Shown here in pieces: positions 1 to 7,795 of a stretch of DNA of 64,000 nucleotides (position 1 is its first letter; each line of letters begins with the position of its first letter). The position numbers were made by a program, and so were the translations under genes. The notes under the pieces are model-generated. The model searched no databases. It had not been told where the DNA came from and saw only the letters and a program-made list of their open reading frames with translations. The stretch comes from Dyadobacter flavalbus (GTDB taxonomy: Bacteria; Bacteroidota; Bacteroidia; Cytophagales; Spirosomataceae), in assembly GCF_006149045.1 (NCBI RefSeq), contig NZ_VBSN01000038.1, forward strand, positions 186,001-250,000, read 5' to 3'.

Positions 1-1089
1 CTGGATGATACCGAGCTTGTATTTGCGCCGAGAGCAACGGACATTGCTGTGTATGATGCGGTTATTGCAGATCTGGCTTTTGCTGAAAACAACCTGCCGG
101 ATTCCAGGGGAGGAGCAGAGCTGGGCCGTGTTTCGGCAGGAACCGCCAAAGCGCTGCTCGGAAAAGTATATCTGACCATGGCTGGCAAGCCGCTTTCCAG
201 AACGGAAAATTACCAGAAGGCCGTTGATAAACTTGGGGAGCTGACCGGGCCGGAGAATGAAGAAAAATATGACTTTGAGCTGCTCCCGGATTTTGCGGAT
301 GTATTTGCGCTCAGTAATGAACGCAACCGTGAAATTGTGCTTTCGTTTGGATATTTTATCAATTCTTCCAATCCGAACGGCAATATTCTGCCCTTCAATC
401 TTTTTCCGACCGGCCTTGTCAACGGCGATGAACAAACCAATTACGGGCTGACGCCTGCGTTTTACCAGCAATACGAAAAGACGGATACGCGCCGGGATTT
501 CACACTGGTGGAAAGATACGTTTTCAAGGGCAGTGCAAGAGCCGGCGCAGAGCCTGGCGACAGTATTGTTTATGATCCCGGAACAGGCAATTACATCAAC
601 AAACGTACCCAAACTTCTCTCGGGCATAACGATTTCAGATACGGTATGGCTTACGGGAAACTGGCTCGTGAACCGCGCCCGGCCGGTGCTGCCATTCAGG
701 GTTACAGTGCCGATCTGATTGAAATGCGGTTCTCAGATGTTTTACTTTGCCTTGCAGAAGCATTGGTGGAAACCGGCAAAACAGCGCAGGCACTGCCGCT
801 GCTCAACCGCGTTCGTACGCGTGCCAAAGCAACTGCGCTGAAGCCGACGACAGCCGCTGAACTGAGAGCTGCGATCCGGAAAGAACGGCGGCTGGAACTG
901 ACGGGCGAGTTCAACACGGTTTTTGATATCCGGCGCTGGGGAACGCTGAATGAAGAAATAGCAGCCATGTCCCCGGACCAGATTGTGGACAATGTGCTGC
1001 TGCCTTATTCGCCCAAACTGGAACTTTATCCGATCCCGCAATCGCAGATAGACGCCAATCCAAATCTTGTACAAAATGCCGGCTGGTAA
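1..1089 (+). CDS. SusD/RagB-family nutrient-binding lipoprotein, 5' end outside window
   Basis: The frame is open from base 1, so the GTG at 49 is internal and about 362 C-terminal codons are present. SusD proteins are outer-membrane lipoproteins that form the lid of a SusC TonB-dependent porin and bind glycans or other ligands. The C-terminal signature is clear: LAEALVETG helix, LNRVRTRA, ERRLELTGEFN, DIRRWG, and the usual ending PIPQSQIDANPNLVQNAGW. A susC partner is expected immediately upstream of the window. The substrate cannot be inferred. The next gene begins 81 bases later behind a promoter-like sequence, so this is probably the last gene of its operon. Confidence 0.93.
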   Translation: MDDTELVFAPRATDIAVYDAVIADLAFAENNLPDSRGGAELGRVSAGTAKALLGKVYLTMAGKPLSRTENYQKAVDKLGELTGPENEEKYDFELLPDFADVFALSNERNREIVLSFGYFINSSNPNGNILPFNLFPTGLVNGDEQTNYGLTPAFYQQYEKTDTRRDFTLVERYVFKGSARAGAEPGDSIVYDPGTGNYINKRTQTSLGHNDFRYGMAYGKLAREPRPAGAAIQGYSADLIEMRFSDVLLCLAEALVETGKTAQALPLLNRVRTRAKATALKPTTAAELRAAIRKERRLELTGEFNTVFDIRRWGTLNEEIAAMSPDQIVDNVLLPYSPKLELYPIPQSQIDANPNLVQNAGW

Positions 1090-1117
1090 CGGATCGCATC
1101 ATTCAGGTTTTTCCGGT

Positions 1118-1153
1118 TTGGCCAGAACGGTAAGTGATTTCATGCTACTTTTG
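1118..1153 (+). promoter_or_regulatory. Candidate Bacteroidota sigma-70 promoter for the split 5'-nucleotidase genes
   Basis: TACTTTTG at 1146-1153 matches the Bacteroidota -7 consensus TAnnTTTG exactly and lies 17 bases before the ATG at 1171. A TTTG at 1117-1120 could be the -33 element, but the 25-base spacer is longer than the usual 17-23. The location between two genes fits; the spacing lowers the confidence. Confidence 0.3.
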
Positions 1154-1170
1154 AATTTAAATCGGCAACT

Positions 1171-1929
1171 ATGAATTCTCCCGGGAAATACTTTTATCAA
1201 GCTTTGGTTCTACTGTATTCAGTTTTACTGACTGCTTCCTGTCACCGCTCCTTAACCGTTTCCAAAAGTGATTACACGCAGTATGCCATTGATGCACAAA
1301 CCGGTGCAGATTCGGCTTTTATAAAATATTATCTGCCGTACAAAGAAAAGATGCAGGAGGAAATGGACAAGGTCATCGGCCAGACCGAACAGGAACTCAC
1401 CAAACCTGCTGCGCCGGAAACGCTGATGGGTAACTTTTTTGCGGATGCACTGCTTACCGAAGGATTAAAGAAAGACCCGTCTATTCAGTTCACACTTTCG
1501 ACTAAAGGCGGCTTGCGTACCACTTTTCCGAAAGGCAACATTACCGTTTCGCATGTGTTTGAACTCATGCCTTTTGAGAACGAAATGGTGGTACTGAAAC
1601 TTTCCGGTGAAAATGTCCGTAAACTGATTGACTTCATTGTGAACAAAGACGGTGAACCCATTTCCGGCATGCGCATGAAAATCCGGAACAAACAGGCTTA
1701 TGACGTTACAATCGGCGGACAGCCTTTTGACGTAAACAGGACTTACAACCTGCTCACTTATGATTATCTTGCAGATGGCGGCGACGATCTGGAATGTCTG
1801 CGCAATCCGCTGGAAAGACATGAAATCAACATGAAAGTAAGGGATGCACTGCTCGAAAATATCGCAGACTTAACGCGGCAAGGAAAAAAAATCAACGCTC
1901 AGCTCGATGGAAGAATTGTTATTGAATAA
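1171..1929 (+). CDS. 5'-nucleotidase C-terminal domain lipoprotein
   Basis: A 252-residue protein corresponding to the C-terminal (substrate-specificity) domain of UshA-type 5'-nucleotidases, without the metallophosphatase domain. A lipoprotein signal peptide ends in a TASCHRS lipobox, so the mature protein should be anchored by its Cys. Family features visible are the early PETLMGNFFADALL stretch, TKGGLRTTFPKG (the GG-x-R loop of the family), and NLLTYDYLADGGDD near the end. The catalytic half is encoded by the next gene, which starts inside this one (23-base overlap), so the two are translationally linked and probably act together on periplasmic nucleotides or related phosphoesters. This domain-split arrangement is known in Bacteroidota; the exact substrate is not evident. 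Confidence 0.88.
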   Translation: MNSPGKYFYQALVLLYSVLLTASCHRSLTVSKSDYTQYAIDAQTGADSAFIKYYLPYKEKMQEEMDKVIGQTEQELTKPAAPETLMGNFFADALLTEGLKKDPSIQFTLSTKGGLRTTFPKGNITVSHVFELMPFENEMVVLKLSGENVRKLIDFIVNKDGEPISGMRMKIRNKQAYDVTIGGQPFDVNRTYNLLTYDYLADGGDDLECLRNPLERHEINMKVRDALLENIADLTRQGKKINAQLDGRIVIE

Positions 1930-2785
1930 GAACAGCCGCAGGGATTTTCTCCGGAAAACGGGTGCCGCCGCAGCGTTAGTGACACTTGGTTCGGTGCCGT
2001 TTGCTGCATTTGGCAAAGATGCCGACGTGCAGCTTACGATTTTGCATACCAATGACGTACACAGTCGAATTGAGCCTTTTCCGATGGACGGCTCGCGCAA
2101 TCAGGGCATGGGCGGCGTAGCCAGAAGGGCTGCATTGATAGAAAAAATAAGGCAGGAACAGAAAAACGTATTGCTGCTGGATGCCGGGGATGTTTTTCAG
2201 GGAACCCCGTATTTTAATCTTTACGGCGGCGAACTGGAATTTACGCTGATGAGCAAAATGGGTTACGATGCGGCTACCATGGGAAACCACGATTTCGACA
2301 ACGGAATTTCCGGATTTGTCAAACAGCTTCCGCATGCAAATTTTCCGTTTATCGTCAGCAATTACAATTTTGAAAATACGGAGCTGCAGGGAAAGGTGTT
2401 ACCGTACAAGATATTTAAAAAAGGAAGTGTAAAAGTCGGCGTTTTCGGGCTGGGGATTGAACTGGCCGGTTTGGTGAACAAGAAAAATTACGGTGAAATT
2501 GTTTATACAGACCCGGTTGCCAAAGCCAACGAAATGGCCTCGCTGCTGCGAAACGAACTGGGTTGTGAAATGGTGATCTGCCTTTCGCATCTTGGCTATA
2601 AATACAAGGACAACAAAGTTTCGGACCAGGTGCTGGCGCGCTCAACCCGAAATATCGATCTGATTATCGGAGGCCATACGCATACCTTCATGAAGGTGCC
2701 GGATGAAATCATGAACCTGGACGGAAAGCCGGTTCATGTCAATCAGGTTGGATTTGCAGGAATAAATCTGGGGCGGCTGGATTAA
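1907..2785 (+). CDS. Tat-exported calcineurin-like metallophosphatase (5'-nucleotidase N-terminal domain), 3' frameshifted
   Basis: The protein (292 residues) is the catalytic half of a 5'-nucleotidase. Metallophosphatase motifs in order: HTNDVHSRIEPF (D50, H52), LDAGDVFQGT (D95), MGNHDFD (N127, H128) and IGGHTHTF near the C terminus. The N terminus carries a twin-arginine signal, SRRDFLRK followed by a hydrophobic Ala-rich stretch, implying folded export to the periplasm. The ATG at 1907 overlaps the end of the preceding domain gene. The reading frame stops at 2783-2785, but a neighbouring frame continues with INFFNKETGKKKMVAAV and ends CPVHEYGIV at the TAA of 2859-2861, which looks like the genuine C terminus. 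One extra base near 2783-2786 (for example TAT read as TAAT) would explain this. All visible metal ligands precede the break, so the protein may still be active. Confidence 0.85.
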   Translation: MEELLLNKNSRRDFLRKTGAAAALVTLGSVPFAAFGKDADVQLTILHTNDVHSRIEPFPMDGSRNQGMGGVARRAALIEKIRQEQKNVLLLDAGDVFQGTPYFNLYGGELEFTLMSKMGYDAATMGNHDFDNGISGFVKQLPHANFPFIVSNYNFENTELQGKVLPYKIFKKGSVKVGVFGLGIELAGLVNKKNYGEIVYTDPVAKANEMASLLRNELGCEMVICLSHLGYKYKDNKVSDQVLARSTRNIDLIIGGHTHTFMKVPDEIMNLDGKPVHVNQVGFAGINLGRLD

Positions 2786-2875
2786 TTTTTTCAATAAAGA
2801 AACCGGAAAGAAAAAAATGGTGGCTGCCGTTTGTCCGGTGCACGAATACGGTATCGTTTAAGAATAGGACAAACG

Positions 2876-4489
2876 TCAATCCATATGCAGGAACTGCTGC
2901 CGTATTTTTTCTTCTTCCAGATCAAGCTGAGCCAGATGCTGCCGGATTACTTCCTCTTCAAACATTTCTTTTTTGTTGAATCTGTGCAGCAGCGCCCGTT
3001 TGTTGGCAAGTAATTCCCTGGCGATGGACCGGTAAACCGTTACGTCCGCAAATCCGGAACTGATTTCTTCCGGCTGCTGAATGTGGTCCAGAAATCCGAT
3101 ATCGCCTTCAAGCTTGTATTTCAGGCTCTGCAACAGATCATTCTGTGTGATCTGATCTGCAAACCGGGTATTGATCATGTTCAGCGACTCTTCCGCCAGT
3201 TTCCTTCGGATCATTACATCCTGCTCGTGCGATGACATGGAATAATCCAGTTCTTTTACGTTCATCCATCGGATAACCATAGGCAGCGTAAGCCCCTGAA
3301 AGACCAGCGTCACGAGGATGACGACAAAGGTGATAAACAGGATCAGGTTGCGTTGCGGAAAAGGCTGTCCGTTATCCGTAAGCAAAGGAATGGACAATGC
3401 CGAGGCTAGCGAAACCACACCGCGCATGCCTGCCCAGCCAAAAATTACCGGCCCTCTGAGCCCCGGCCTGCTATCGGCTGTCTTAATAAATCTGCTGATC
3501 ATTACGGTAAAGTAGGATGCGCCGATGGTGCTGGCCATACGGGTCAGGATGACGACTGCTGAAATGATCAGCCCGTAATTGATGGCTTCTGAAAGCGATG
3601 TGTCGCCCAGTTGCTGGATAATGACCGGAAGCTGCAATCCGATCAGCATGAAGATAATGCCGTTGAAAACAAACCCGACGGTAGACCAGACCGTATTGGT
3701 ATACATGCGGCTTAAATGGCTGAACATAATCTGGCTCCGGCTCGAAAGGAACAATCCGCCGGTTACAACGGCAATAACTCCCGAATAATGAAATTCTTCT
3801 GCTGCAATATACATGGTGTACGGCGCAACAAACGTCAGCGTCGTGTCGATGCTGGGCGTGGTGGGCATCCAGCGGTGAATGGCATAAAACAGGAGTGCAA
3901 TGAGCATCCCGATGGCAAATCCCATGATGATGACCATGAAAAAACTGCCGACCGCAGCGGAAAAAACAAACGTCCCTGAAGAAACAGCTATAACGGCAAA
4001 CCGGAACACAATAAGGCTGGAAGCATCATTAAGCAGACTTTCACCTTCCAGAATCGTAATCAGCCTTTTGGTCACTTTTACATCTTTCAGGACAGAAGTA
4101 GCGGCAACTGCGTCCGGCGGTGAGATAATCCCGCCCAGCAAAAAACCGAGTGCCAGTGTAAATTCAGGAATCAGCATGTGACTGACATAAGCAATCACGC
4201 AGGAAGTCAGTATTACAATACCAAATGCAAATGAACCGATTACACGCCGCCATTTCCAGAAATCTTTCCAGGATGTCTGCCACGCAGCTTCGTATAAGAG
4301 CGGCGGGAGAAAAATCAGAAAAATCAGTTGCGGATCAACTGTAACAACCGGTAAACCCGGAACAAAACTCAGCGCCAGGCCGCCGATCACCAGCACAATA
4401 GGGTAGGATACCTTGATCCGCTGTGCCAGCATCACCAGAAAAAGAATAATGACAATCAGCGAAAGGTAAAGTATAATGGTATGATGCAT
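2876..4489 (-). CDS. CPA1-family Na+/H+ antiporter
   Basis: A 537-residue polytopic inner-membrane protein exchanging Na+ (or K+) for H+ in pH and salt homeostasis. About twelve hydrophobic segments span residues 1-420. The CPA1 core is clear: GGIISPPDAVAATSVLKD with the essential Asp, followed by ILEGESLLNDASSLIVFRFA with the ND pair. Residues from about 425 form a charged, helical cytoplasmic tail (KLAEESLNMINTRFADQ onward), often regulatory in this family. The gene starts 25 bases after the stop of the P450 gene on the same strand, so the two are probably co-transcribed, although a functional link is not obvious. It converges with the metallophosphatase gene with almost no intergenic DNA. 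Confidence 0.93.
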   Translation of the reverse strand: MHHTIILYLSLIVIILFLVMLAQRIKVSYPIVLVIGGLALSFVPGLPVVTVDPQLIFLIFLPPLLYEAAWQTSWKDFWKWRRVIGSFAFGIVILTSCVIAYVSHMLIPEFTLALGFLLGGIISPPDAVAATSVLKDVKVTKRLITILEGESLLNDASSLIVFRFAVIAVSSGTFVFSAAVGSFFMVIIMGFAIGMLIALLFYAIHRWMPTTPSIDTTLTFVAPYTMYIAAEEFHYSGVIAVVTGGLFLSSRSQIMFSHLSRMYTNTVWSTVGFVFNGIIFMLIGLQLPVIIQQLGDTSLSEAINYGLIISAVVILTRMASTIGASYFTVMISRFIKTADSRPGLRGPVIFGWAGMRGVVSLASALSIPLLTDNGQPFPQRNLILFITFVVILVTLVFQGLTLPMVIRWMNVKELDYSMSSHEQDVMIRRKLAEESLNMINTRFADQITQNDLLQSLKYKLEGDIGFLDHIQQPEEISSGFADVTVYRSIARELLANKRALLHRFNKKEMFEEEVIRQHLAQLDLEEEKIRQQFLHMD

Positions 4490-4514
4490 AGGAGGATTGT
4501 GATGAGCAACAATG

Positions 4515-5840
4515 TTATTTTACAAACAGCCGGATTCCACTCGTCGATTTGAGTACAATCTGCGGCAGCATACCGACGGGATGAGAAGGATCATTTTCAA
4601 AAGTAAACCGCTTTACCACAGCAGCCAGTATCAGCTGCATTTCCATGAGCGCAAATTGCTGTCCGATGCAAATACGCGGTCCGGCACCAAATGGTAGGTA
4701 GTTGAACTTCGGCCTGTTCCTGACGTTTTCAGGGCTGAAATTTTCCGGGTCAAACGTGAGCGGATTGTTCCATATGTCGGGATTGCGATGAAGCTCAAAT
4801 ACGGACAGAAAAACGGAAGTGCCTTTTTCCAGCTGATATCCTTCAATTTCAGTATCTGAAATTGCTTCACGCGTCATGGTCCAGGCCGGCGGGTACAACC
4901 TTAATCCTTCTTCCACAACCTGTCGGGTATAAGGCATGATCATCAGCTGTTCAAAGGTAGGCACATCCTGAAAGATCTCTGCTTCTTTTCGGAGCTTTTC
5001 CACTATGGCGGGCTGCCGGGAAAGTTCCCATAAAATCCAGCTCAGGCCGGTTGCAGACGTTTCATGTCCGGCGGCAAACATGGTGATGGCCTCATCCCGT
5101 ATCTGCTGATCGTTCATCTGTTCGCCCGTATCCTCATCGGTACTGTCAAGCAGCAGCTGAAGCAGATCGTTGGGTTTTTCTCCGGAAATCCGGCGGTCAT
5201 GAATGAAGTCAAAAACTAGCTTGTTGAAATAATCAAGATCGGTCCGGAACTGTCGGTCTTCTCCGTTCAATGCCATGAGCGGAATGCGGTACGGCCTTCT
5301 TACACGTGTAACAAGGTATTTCTGTGTCCGGCTGACTTGCTCATAGATTTTTGCCTTATCCTCGGTAGTCATGTTCCCGAACAGCGTCTTAAGTGCAATA
5401 TCGGCCGCAATGCCCATCATGCTGGCATCGATGTCAATGGCATCTTTTCCTCTGAAAATTTCCATTTCATCCAGAAACCGCGAGGTAAGCACACCCATCG
5501 TAAGGAAAAGTTCCTGCAGCCGTTCCCGATGAAAAGCCGGCTGGACAAGCCTGCGCTGCCGCAGCCAGAAATCGCCATCGCTGGTTACCAGGCCGTTGCC
5601 AAGAACCGGATAAAGCATTTTGGAAGAACTTCCCTTTTTGTAGTTGCGGTGATTCTGCTGCAATATGTGCCTGAAAAAAGCAGGGTCACGACTGATCACA
5701 AATTCTCTGAACAACCTCAGTTTATACGTGCTGCCGCAGGCTTCAAATCCCTGATTAAGGTAACGCAGCGGATCGCTTGCAAATTTAAACGGGTCAAACA
5801 GGCTTATTTTTCCGATTTTAAAAACAGGAACAGAAGGCAT
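4515..5840 (-). CDS. Cytochrome P450
   Basis: A heme-thiolate monooxygenase of about 441 residues. Seen: the I-helix oxygen-activation motif AAGHETSATG, the K-helix ExxR in EEGLRLYPPAW, and the heme loop FGAGPRICIGQQFALME, whose Cys is about 50 residues from the C terminus. No membrane anchor follows the chosen start, so the enzyme should be cytosolic. An in-frame upstream start at 5897 would lie inside a minus-strand terminator hairpin (5891-5916), so MPSVPVFKIG at 5840 is preferred. No ferredoxin or ferredoxin reductase is adjacent, so the redox partner must be encoded elsewhere. Motif spacing resembles the CYP102/fatty-acid-hydroxylase-like clade, but the substrate is unknown. The antiporter gene follows 25 bases downstream. 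Confidence 0.95.
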   Translation of the reverse strand: MPSVPVFKIGKISLFDPFKFASDPLRYLNQGFEACGSTYKLRLFREFVISRDPAFFRHILQQNHRNYKKGSSSKMLYPVLGNGLVTSDGDFWLRQRRLVQPAFHRERLQELFLTMGVLTSRFLDEMEIFRGKDAIDIDASMMGIAADIALKTLFGNMTTEDKAKIYEQVSRTQKYLVTRVRRPYRIPLMALNGEDRQFRTDLDYFNKLVFDFIHDRRISGEKPNDLLQLLLDSTDEDTGEQMNDQQIRDEAITMFAAGHETSATGLSWILWELSRQPAIVEKLRKEAEIFQDVPTFEQLMIMPYTRQVVEEGLRLYPPAWTMTREAISDTEIEGYQLEKGTSVFLSVFELHRNPDIWNNPLTFDPENFSPENVRNRPKFNYLPFGAGPRICIGQQFALMEMQLILAAVVKRFTFENDPSHPVGMLPQIVLKSTSGIRLFVK

Positions 5841-5890
5841 CGTCGCGGATTGATTGAGAACTGATGCAAGTAAACCAATAGATAAATAAA

Positions 5891-5916
5891 AAACCACCCT
5901 GATTTCAGGATGGTTT
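5891..5916 (-). terminator. Rho-independent terminator downstream of dps
   Basis: Arms 5891-5902 and 5905-5916 are complementary over 12 positions with one mismatch that becomes a G-U pair only in minus-strand RNA. On that strand the hairpin is followed by a run of U. It lies 52 bases past the dps stop and upstream of the P450 start. Confidence 0.75.
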
Positions 5917-5967
5917 GATAAATTTCGTATAACCAGATTAAATGCGGCTGGCTGTCAGCTGTAAGAA

Positions 5968-6447
5968 TTATTTCTTACCGGCAAAAGAACGAAGCATCCA
6001 GGTATTCTTTTCTTTAAACTGCATGAAGCGGTTAACCATATCATTGGTACCATCGTCGCCGGCTTCTTCCGTAGCCATCAGCAACACACGCTCCATTTCG
6101 ATAAGCTTTGCCATGTCGTCAAGCAATGCATCCACCATTTGCAGATCAGCCATACCAATCGTATCAATTTCCTGGATGCTGGATTCATTGATATAATCCT
6201 GAAAACGGCTGTGCGGCGGTTTTCCAAGCGTCAGGACACGTTCTGCTATTTCATCAATTGTTTGCTGTGCGTTGGTATACAACTCTTCAAATTTCACATG
6301 CAGCGTAAAAAAGTTCTGTCCTTTGATATTCCAGTGGCAGCCTCTGAGTTTTTGATAATGGATATGGTAATTGGCAAGATAGTCGTTCAGAAGATCTACA
6401 ACCGGTTTTACTTCCTGCTCATTCAGGCTGATCGTTTCGGCATTCAT
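5968..6447 (-). CDS. dps: Dps-family ferritin-like DNA-protection protein
   Basis: A 159-residue protein of the size of Dps miniferritins, which form dodecamers, oxidise and store iron, and shield DNA during starvation and oxidative stress. The inter-subunit ferroxidase ligands are in place with canonical spacing: H38 in GCHWNIKG, H50 in TLHVKFEELY, and D65 and E69 in TIDEIAERV. The N terminus is short and not lysine-rich, so direct DNA binding may be weak. The gene is divergent from the SYLF gene across about 200 bases. A -7-like element (TACCTTTG on the minus strand, 6531-6538) could start its transcript, but no good -33 partner is seen. A terminator follows at 5891-5916. Confidence 0.93.
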   Translation of the reverse strand: MNAETISLNEQEVKPVVDLLNDYLANYHIHYQKLRGCHWNIKGQNFFTLHVKFEELYTNAQQTIDEIAERVLTLGKPPHSRFQDYINESSIQEIDTIGMADLQMVDALLDDMAKLIEMERVLLMATEEAGDDGTNDMVNRFMQFKEKNTWMLRSFAGKK

Positions 6448-6530
6448 GATATTGTATATTAGGTTGATGTTAATTCAGTATTCCGTTTACCAAAATCATA
6501 CCAGCAAACCATCTTGCCATGTATATACGT

Positions 6531-6538
6531 CAAAGGTA
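6531..6538 (-). promoter_or_regulatory. Candidate -7 element of dps
   Basis: The complement of CAAAGGTA reads TACCTTTG, an exact TAnnTTTG match, about 85 bases before the dps ATG. There is no TTG 17-23 bases upstream of it, so support is partial. Confidence 0.25.
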
Positions 6539-6652
6539 ATCCACTCGGGAAACTGCCTTGTAAATGCATCCAGACATAATTTTTATTGGACCAAACTGTA
6601 CAGCGGCACGATCATTTAGCGTTCCTTGTTGGACAATTATCCTATTTACAAC

Positions 6653-7336
6653 ATGCGTATTGAAAAACTTAGATTGCTTAAATTACAGATTGTATTATTC
6701 CTGGCTATCGGACTGATCGCACCCGCTTTTGCACAGGATAAGGAAGAGGAAAAAATTGAAGCTGCCATTAACGTACTGAATGGTTTCAGCGAAATGCAGG
6801 AGAATATCCCGGCACAGCTTCTGGCTATCTCCAAAGGGATTATCATCGTACCGAGAATGATCAATGCCGGACTGATGATTGGCGGAAAACACGGCAAAGG
6901 CATTGCCATGGTGAAAAAAAGCAACGGCGAATGGAGCGATCCGGTTTTCATCACCATTACGGGCGGCAGTATCGGGGCACAAATTGGCGTGCAGGCTGTG
7001 GATCTTGTACTGATCTTTAAAAACAGCAAAACGCTTACGGATATCGGAAACGGAAGTTTCACCTTGGGCGGTGATCTTTCGGTAGCTGCAGGTCCAATGG
7101 GCAGAAGTTCTTCCGCAAACACGGATTACAAGCTGGAAGCAGAAGTTTATTCCTATTCCAGAAGCAAAGGTCTTTTTGCTGGGATCACCCTGAACGGAGC
7201 GGCACTGGGTATTGACAGCAAAGCAAACAATGCGTTTTACAGTAACTTTTCAGACGCGAAAACCGTATTTACCCGTTCTAATGTTCCTTCCAAAACAGTT
7301 GCGGAATTAAAAGAAACACTGGATGATCTGAATTGA
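6653..7336 (+). CDS. SYLF/Ysc84-domain lipid-binding-type protein, exported
   Basis: The ATG at 6653 gives a 227-residue protein with a typical signal peptide (hydrophobic LQIVLFLAIGLIAPAFA, cleavage after AFAQ). A TTG 27 bases upstream would only add residues before the signal. The mature part is a SYLF (YSC84) domain: IPAQLLAISKGIIIVPRM, the glycine-rich LMIGGKHGKGIAM, then FITITGGSIGAQIGVQAVDLV and FTLGGDLSVAAGPMGR. In eukaryotes this domain binds phosphoinositides; bacterial members are periplasmic or outer-membrane-associated and of unclear function. It stands alone, divergent from dps. Confidence 0.9.
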   Translation: MRIEKLRLLKLQIVLFLAIGLIAPAFAQDKEEEKIEAAINVLNGFSEMQENIPAQLLAISKGIIIVPRMINAGLMIGGKHGKGIAMVKKSNGEWSDPVFITITGGSIGAQIGVQAVDLVLIFKNSKTLTDIGNGSFTLGGDLSVAAGPMGRSSSANTDYKLEAEVYSYSRSKGLFAGITLNGAALGIDSKANNAFYSNFSDAKTVFTRSNVPSKTVAELKETLDDLN

Positions 7337-7392
7337 TTTTTCTAATCAAAAGTCTGTCAGAAAACCTTACAGAATAAACACGGTCAAATGTT

Positions 7393-7434
7393 TTGTCAAA
7401 CTGAGCCAAATATCCCAAACGCTCAGTTTGACAA
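7393..7434. repeat. Perfect 14-bp inverted repeat between convergent genes
   Basis: TTGTCAAACTGAGC at 7393-7406 is the exact reverse complement of 7421-7434, with a 14-base loop. It sits between the SYLF gene and the small gene of the GMC operon, both of which run toward it. There is no T run on either strand, so it is a weak intrinsic terminator at best; a protein site or REP-like element is also possible. Confidence 0.7.
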
Positions 7435-7490
7435 TCTCTATAATAACCCAGAACCCAAATCCCAGCCTTCCAAAAATTCCATAACTATCC

Positions 7491-7560
7491 ATGACAATAA
7501 ATGACAATTCATGACAATAAATGACAATTCATGACAATAAATGACATCAAATGACAATCC
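7491..7560. repeat. Tandem array of seven 10-bp units
   Basis: Seven consecutive 10-base units of the form ATGACAATAA/ATGACAATTC, the first five alternating exactly and the last two degenerate (ATGACATCAA, ATGACAATCC). It is intergenic, 14 bases past the 3' end of the 72-residue gene on the minus strand. The exact 10-base period places TGACA on one helix face. Slippage could change copy number without touching a gene. Confidence 0.9.
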
Positions 7561-7573
7561 ATATCGTCAAAAC

Positions 7574-7792
7574 TTAAACCGCCTCGCAGTTCTTTTCGTT
7601 ATAAAACTTGATTTCCCCCGTCTTTTCGCTTCTGCATTTGATCTTTCCCGTCACCTTTGTAACGGCTCCTTTCTGAATGGATTCATGATTCAGAATAATC
7701 CAGACATCTGGTTTTCCTTTGATTTTCACACGGGTACCGTCAAAAAATTTCTGAACACTGGCCATTGTATCTTTCTGCATTTTGTTGAACAA
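7574..7792 (-). CDS. Small conserved-looking protein of unknown function, last gene of the GMC operon
   Basis: A 72-residue open frame, three bases after the GMC oxidoreductase stop, in the same direction. I do not recognise a family. The sequence alternates beta-prone stretches (GTRVKIKGKPDVWIILNHE, then AVTKVTGKIKCRSEKTGEI) and suggests a small beta-barrel or OB/SH3-like fold. Two Cys residues are present, no CxxC pair, and there is no signal peptide or membrane segment. A second Met at residue 10 is an alternative start. The tight spacing and protein-like composition argue that it is real. GMC oxidoreductases of this type often have a separate gluconate-dehydrogenase subunit 3 partner; this protein is much smaller and does not look like it. 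Confidence 0.6.
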   Translation of the reverse strand: MFNKMQKDTMASVQKFFDGTRVKIKGKPDVWIILNHESIQKGAVTKVTGKIKCRSEKTGEIKFYNEKNCEAV

Positions 7793-7795
7793 TCC

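Noticed and set aside
5841..5897. Longer P450 N terminus starting at 5897
   Set aside because: The extra region lies inside the dps terminator hairpin and adds no membrane anchor or domain.
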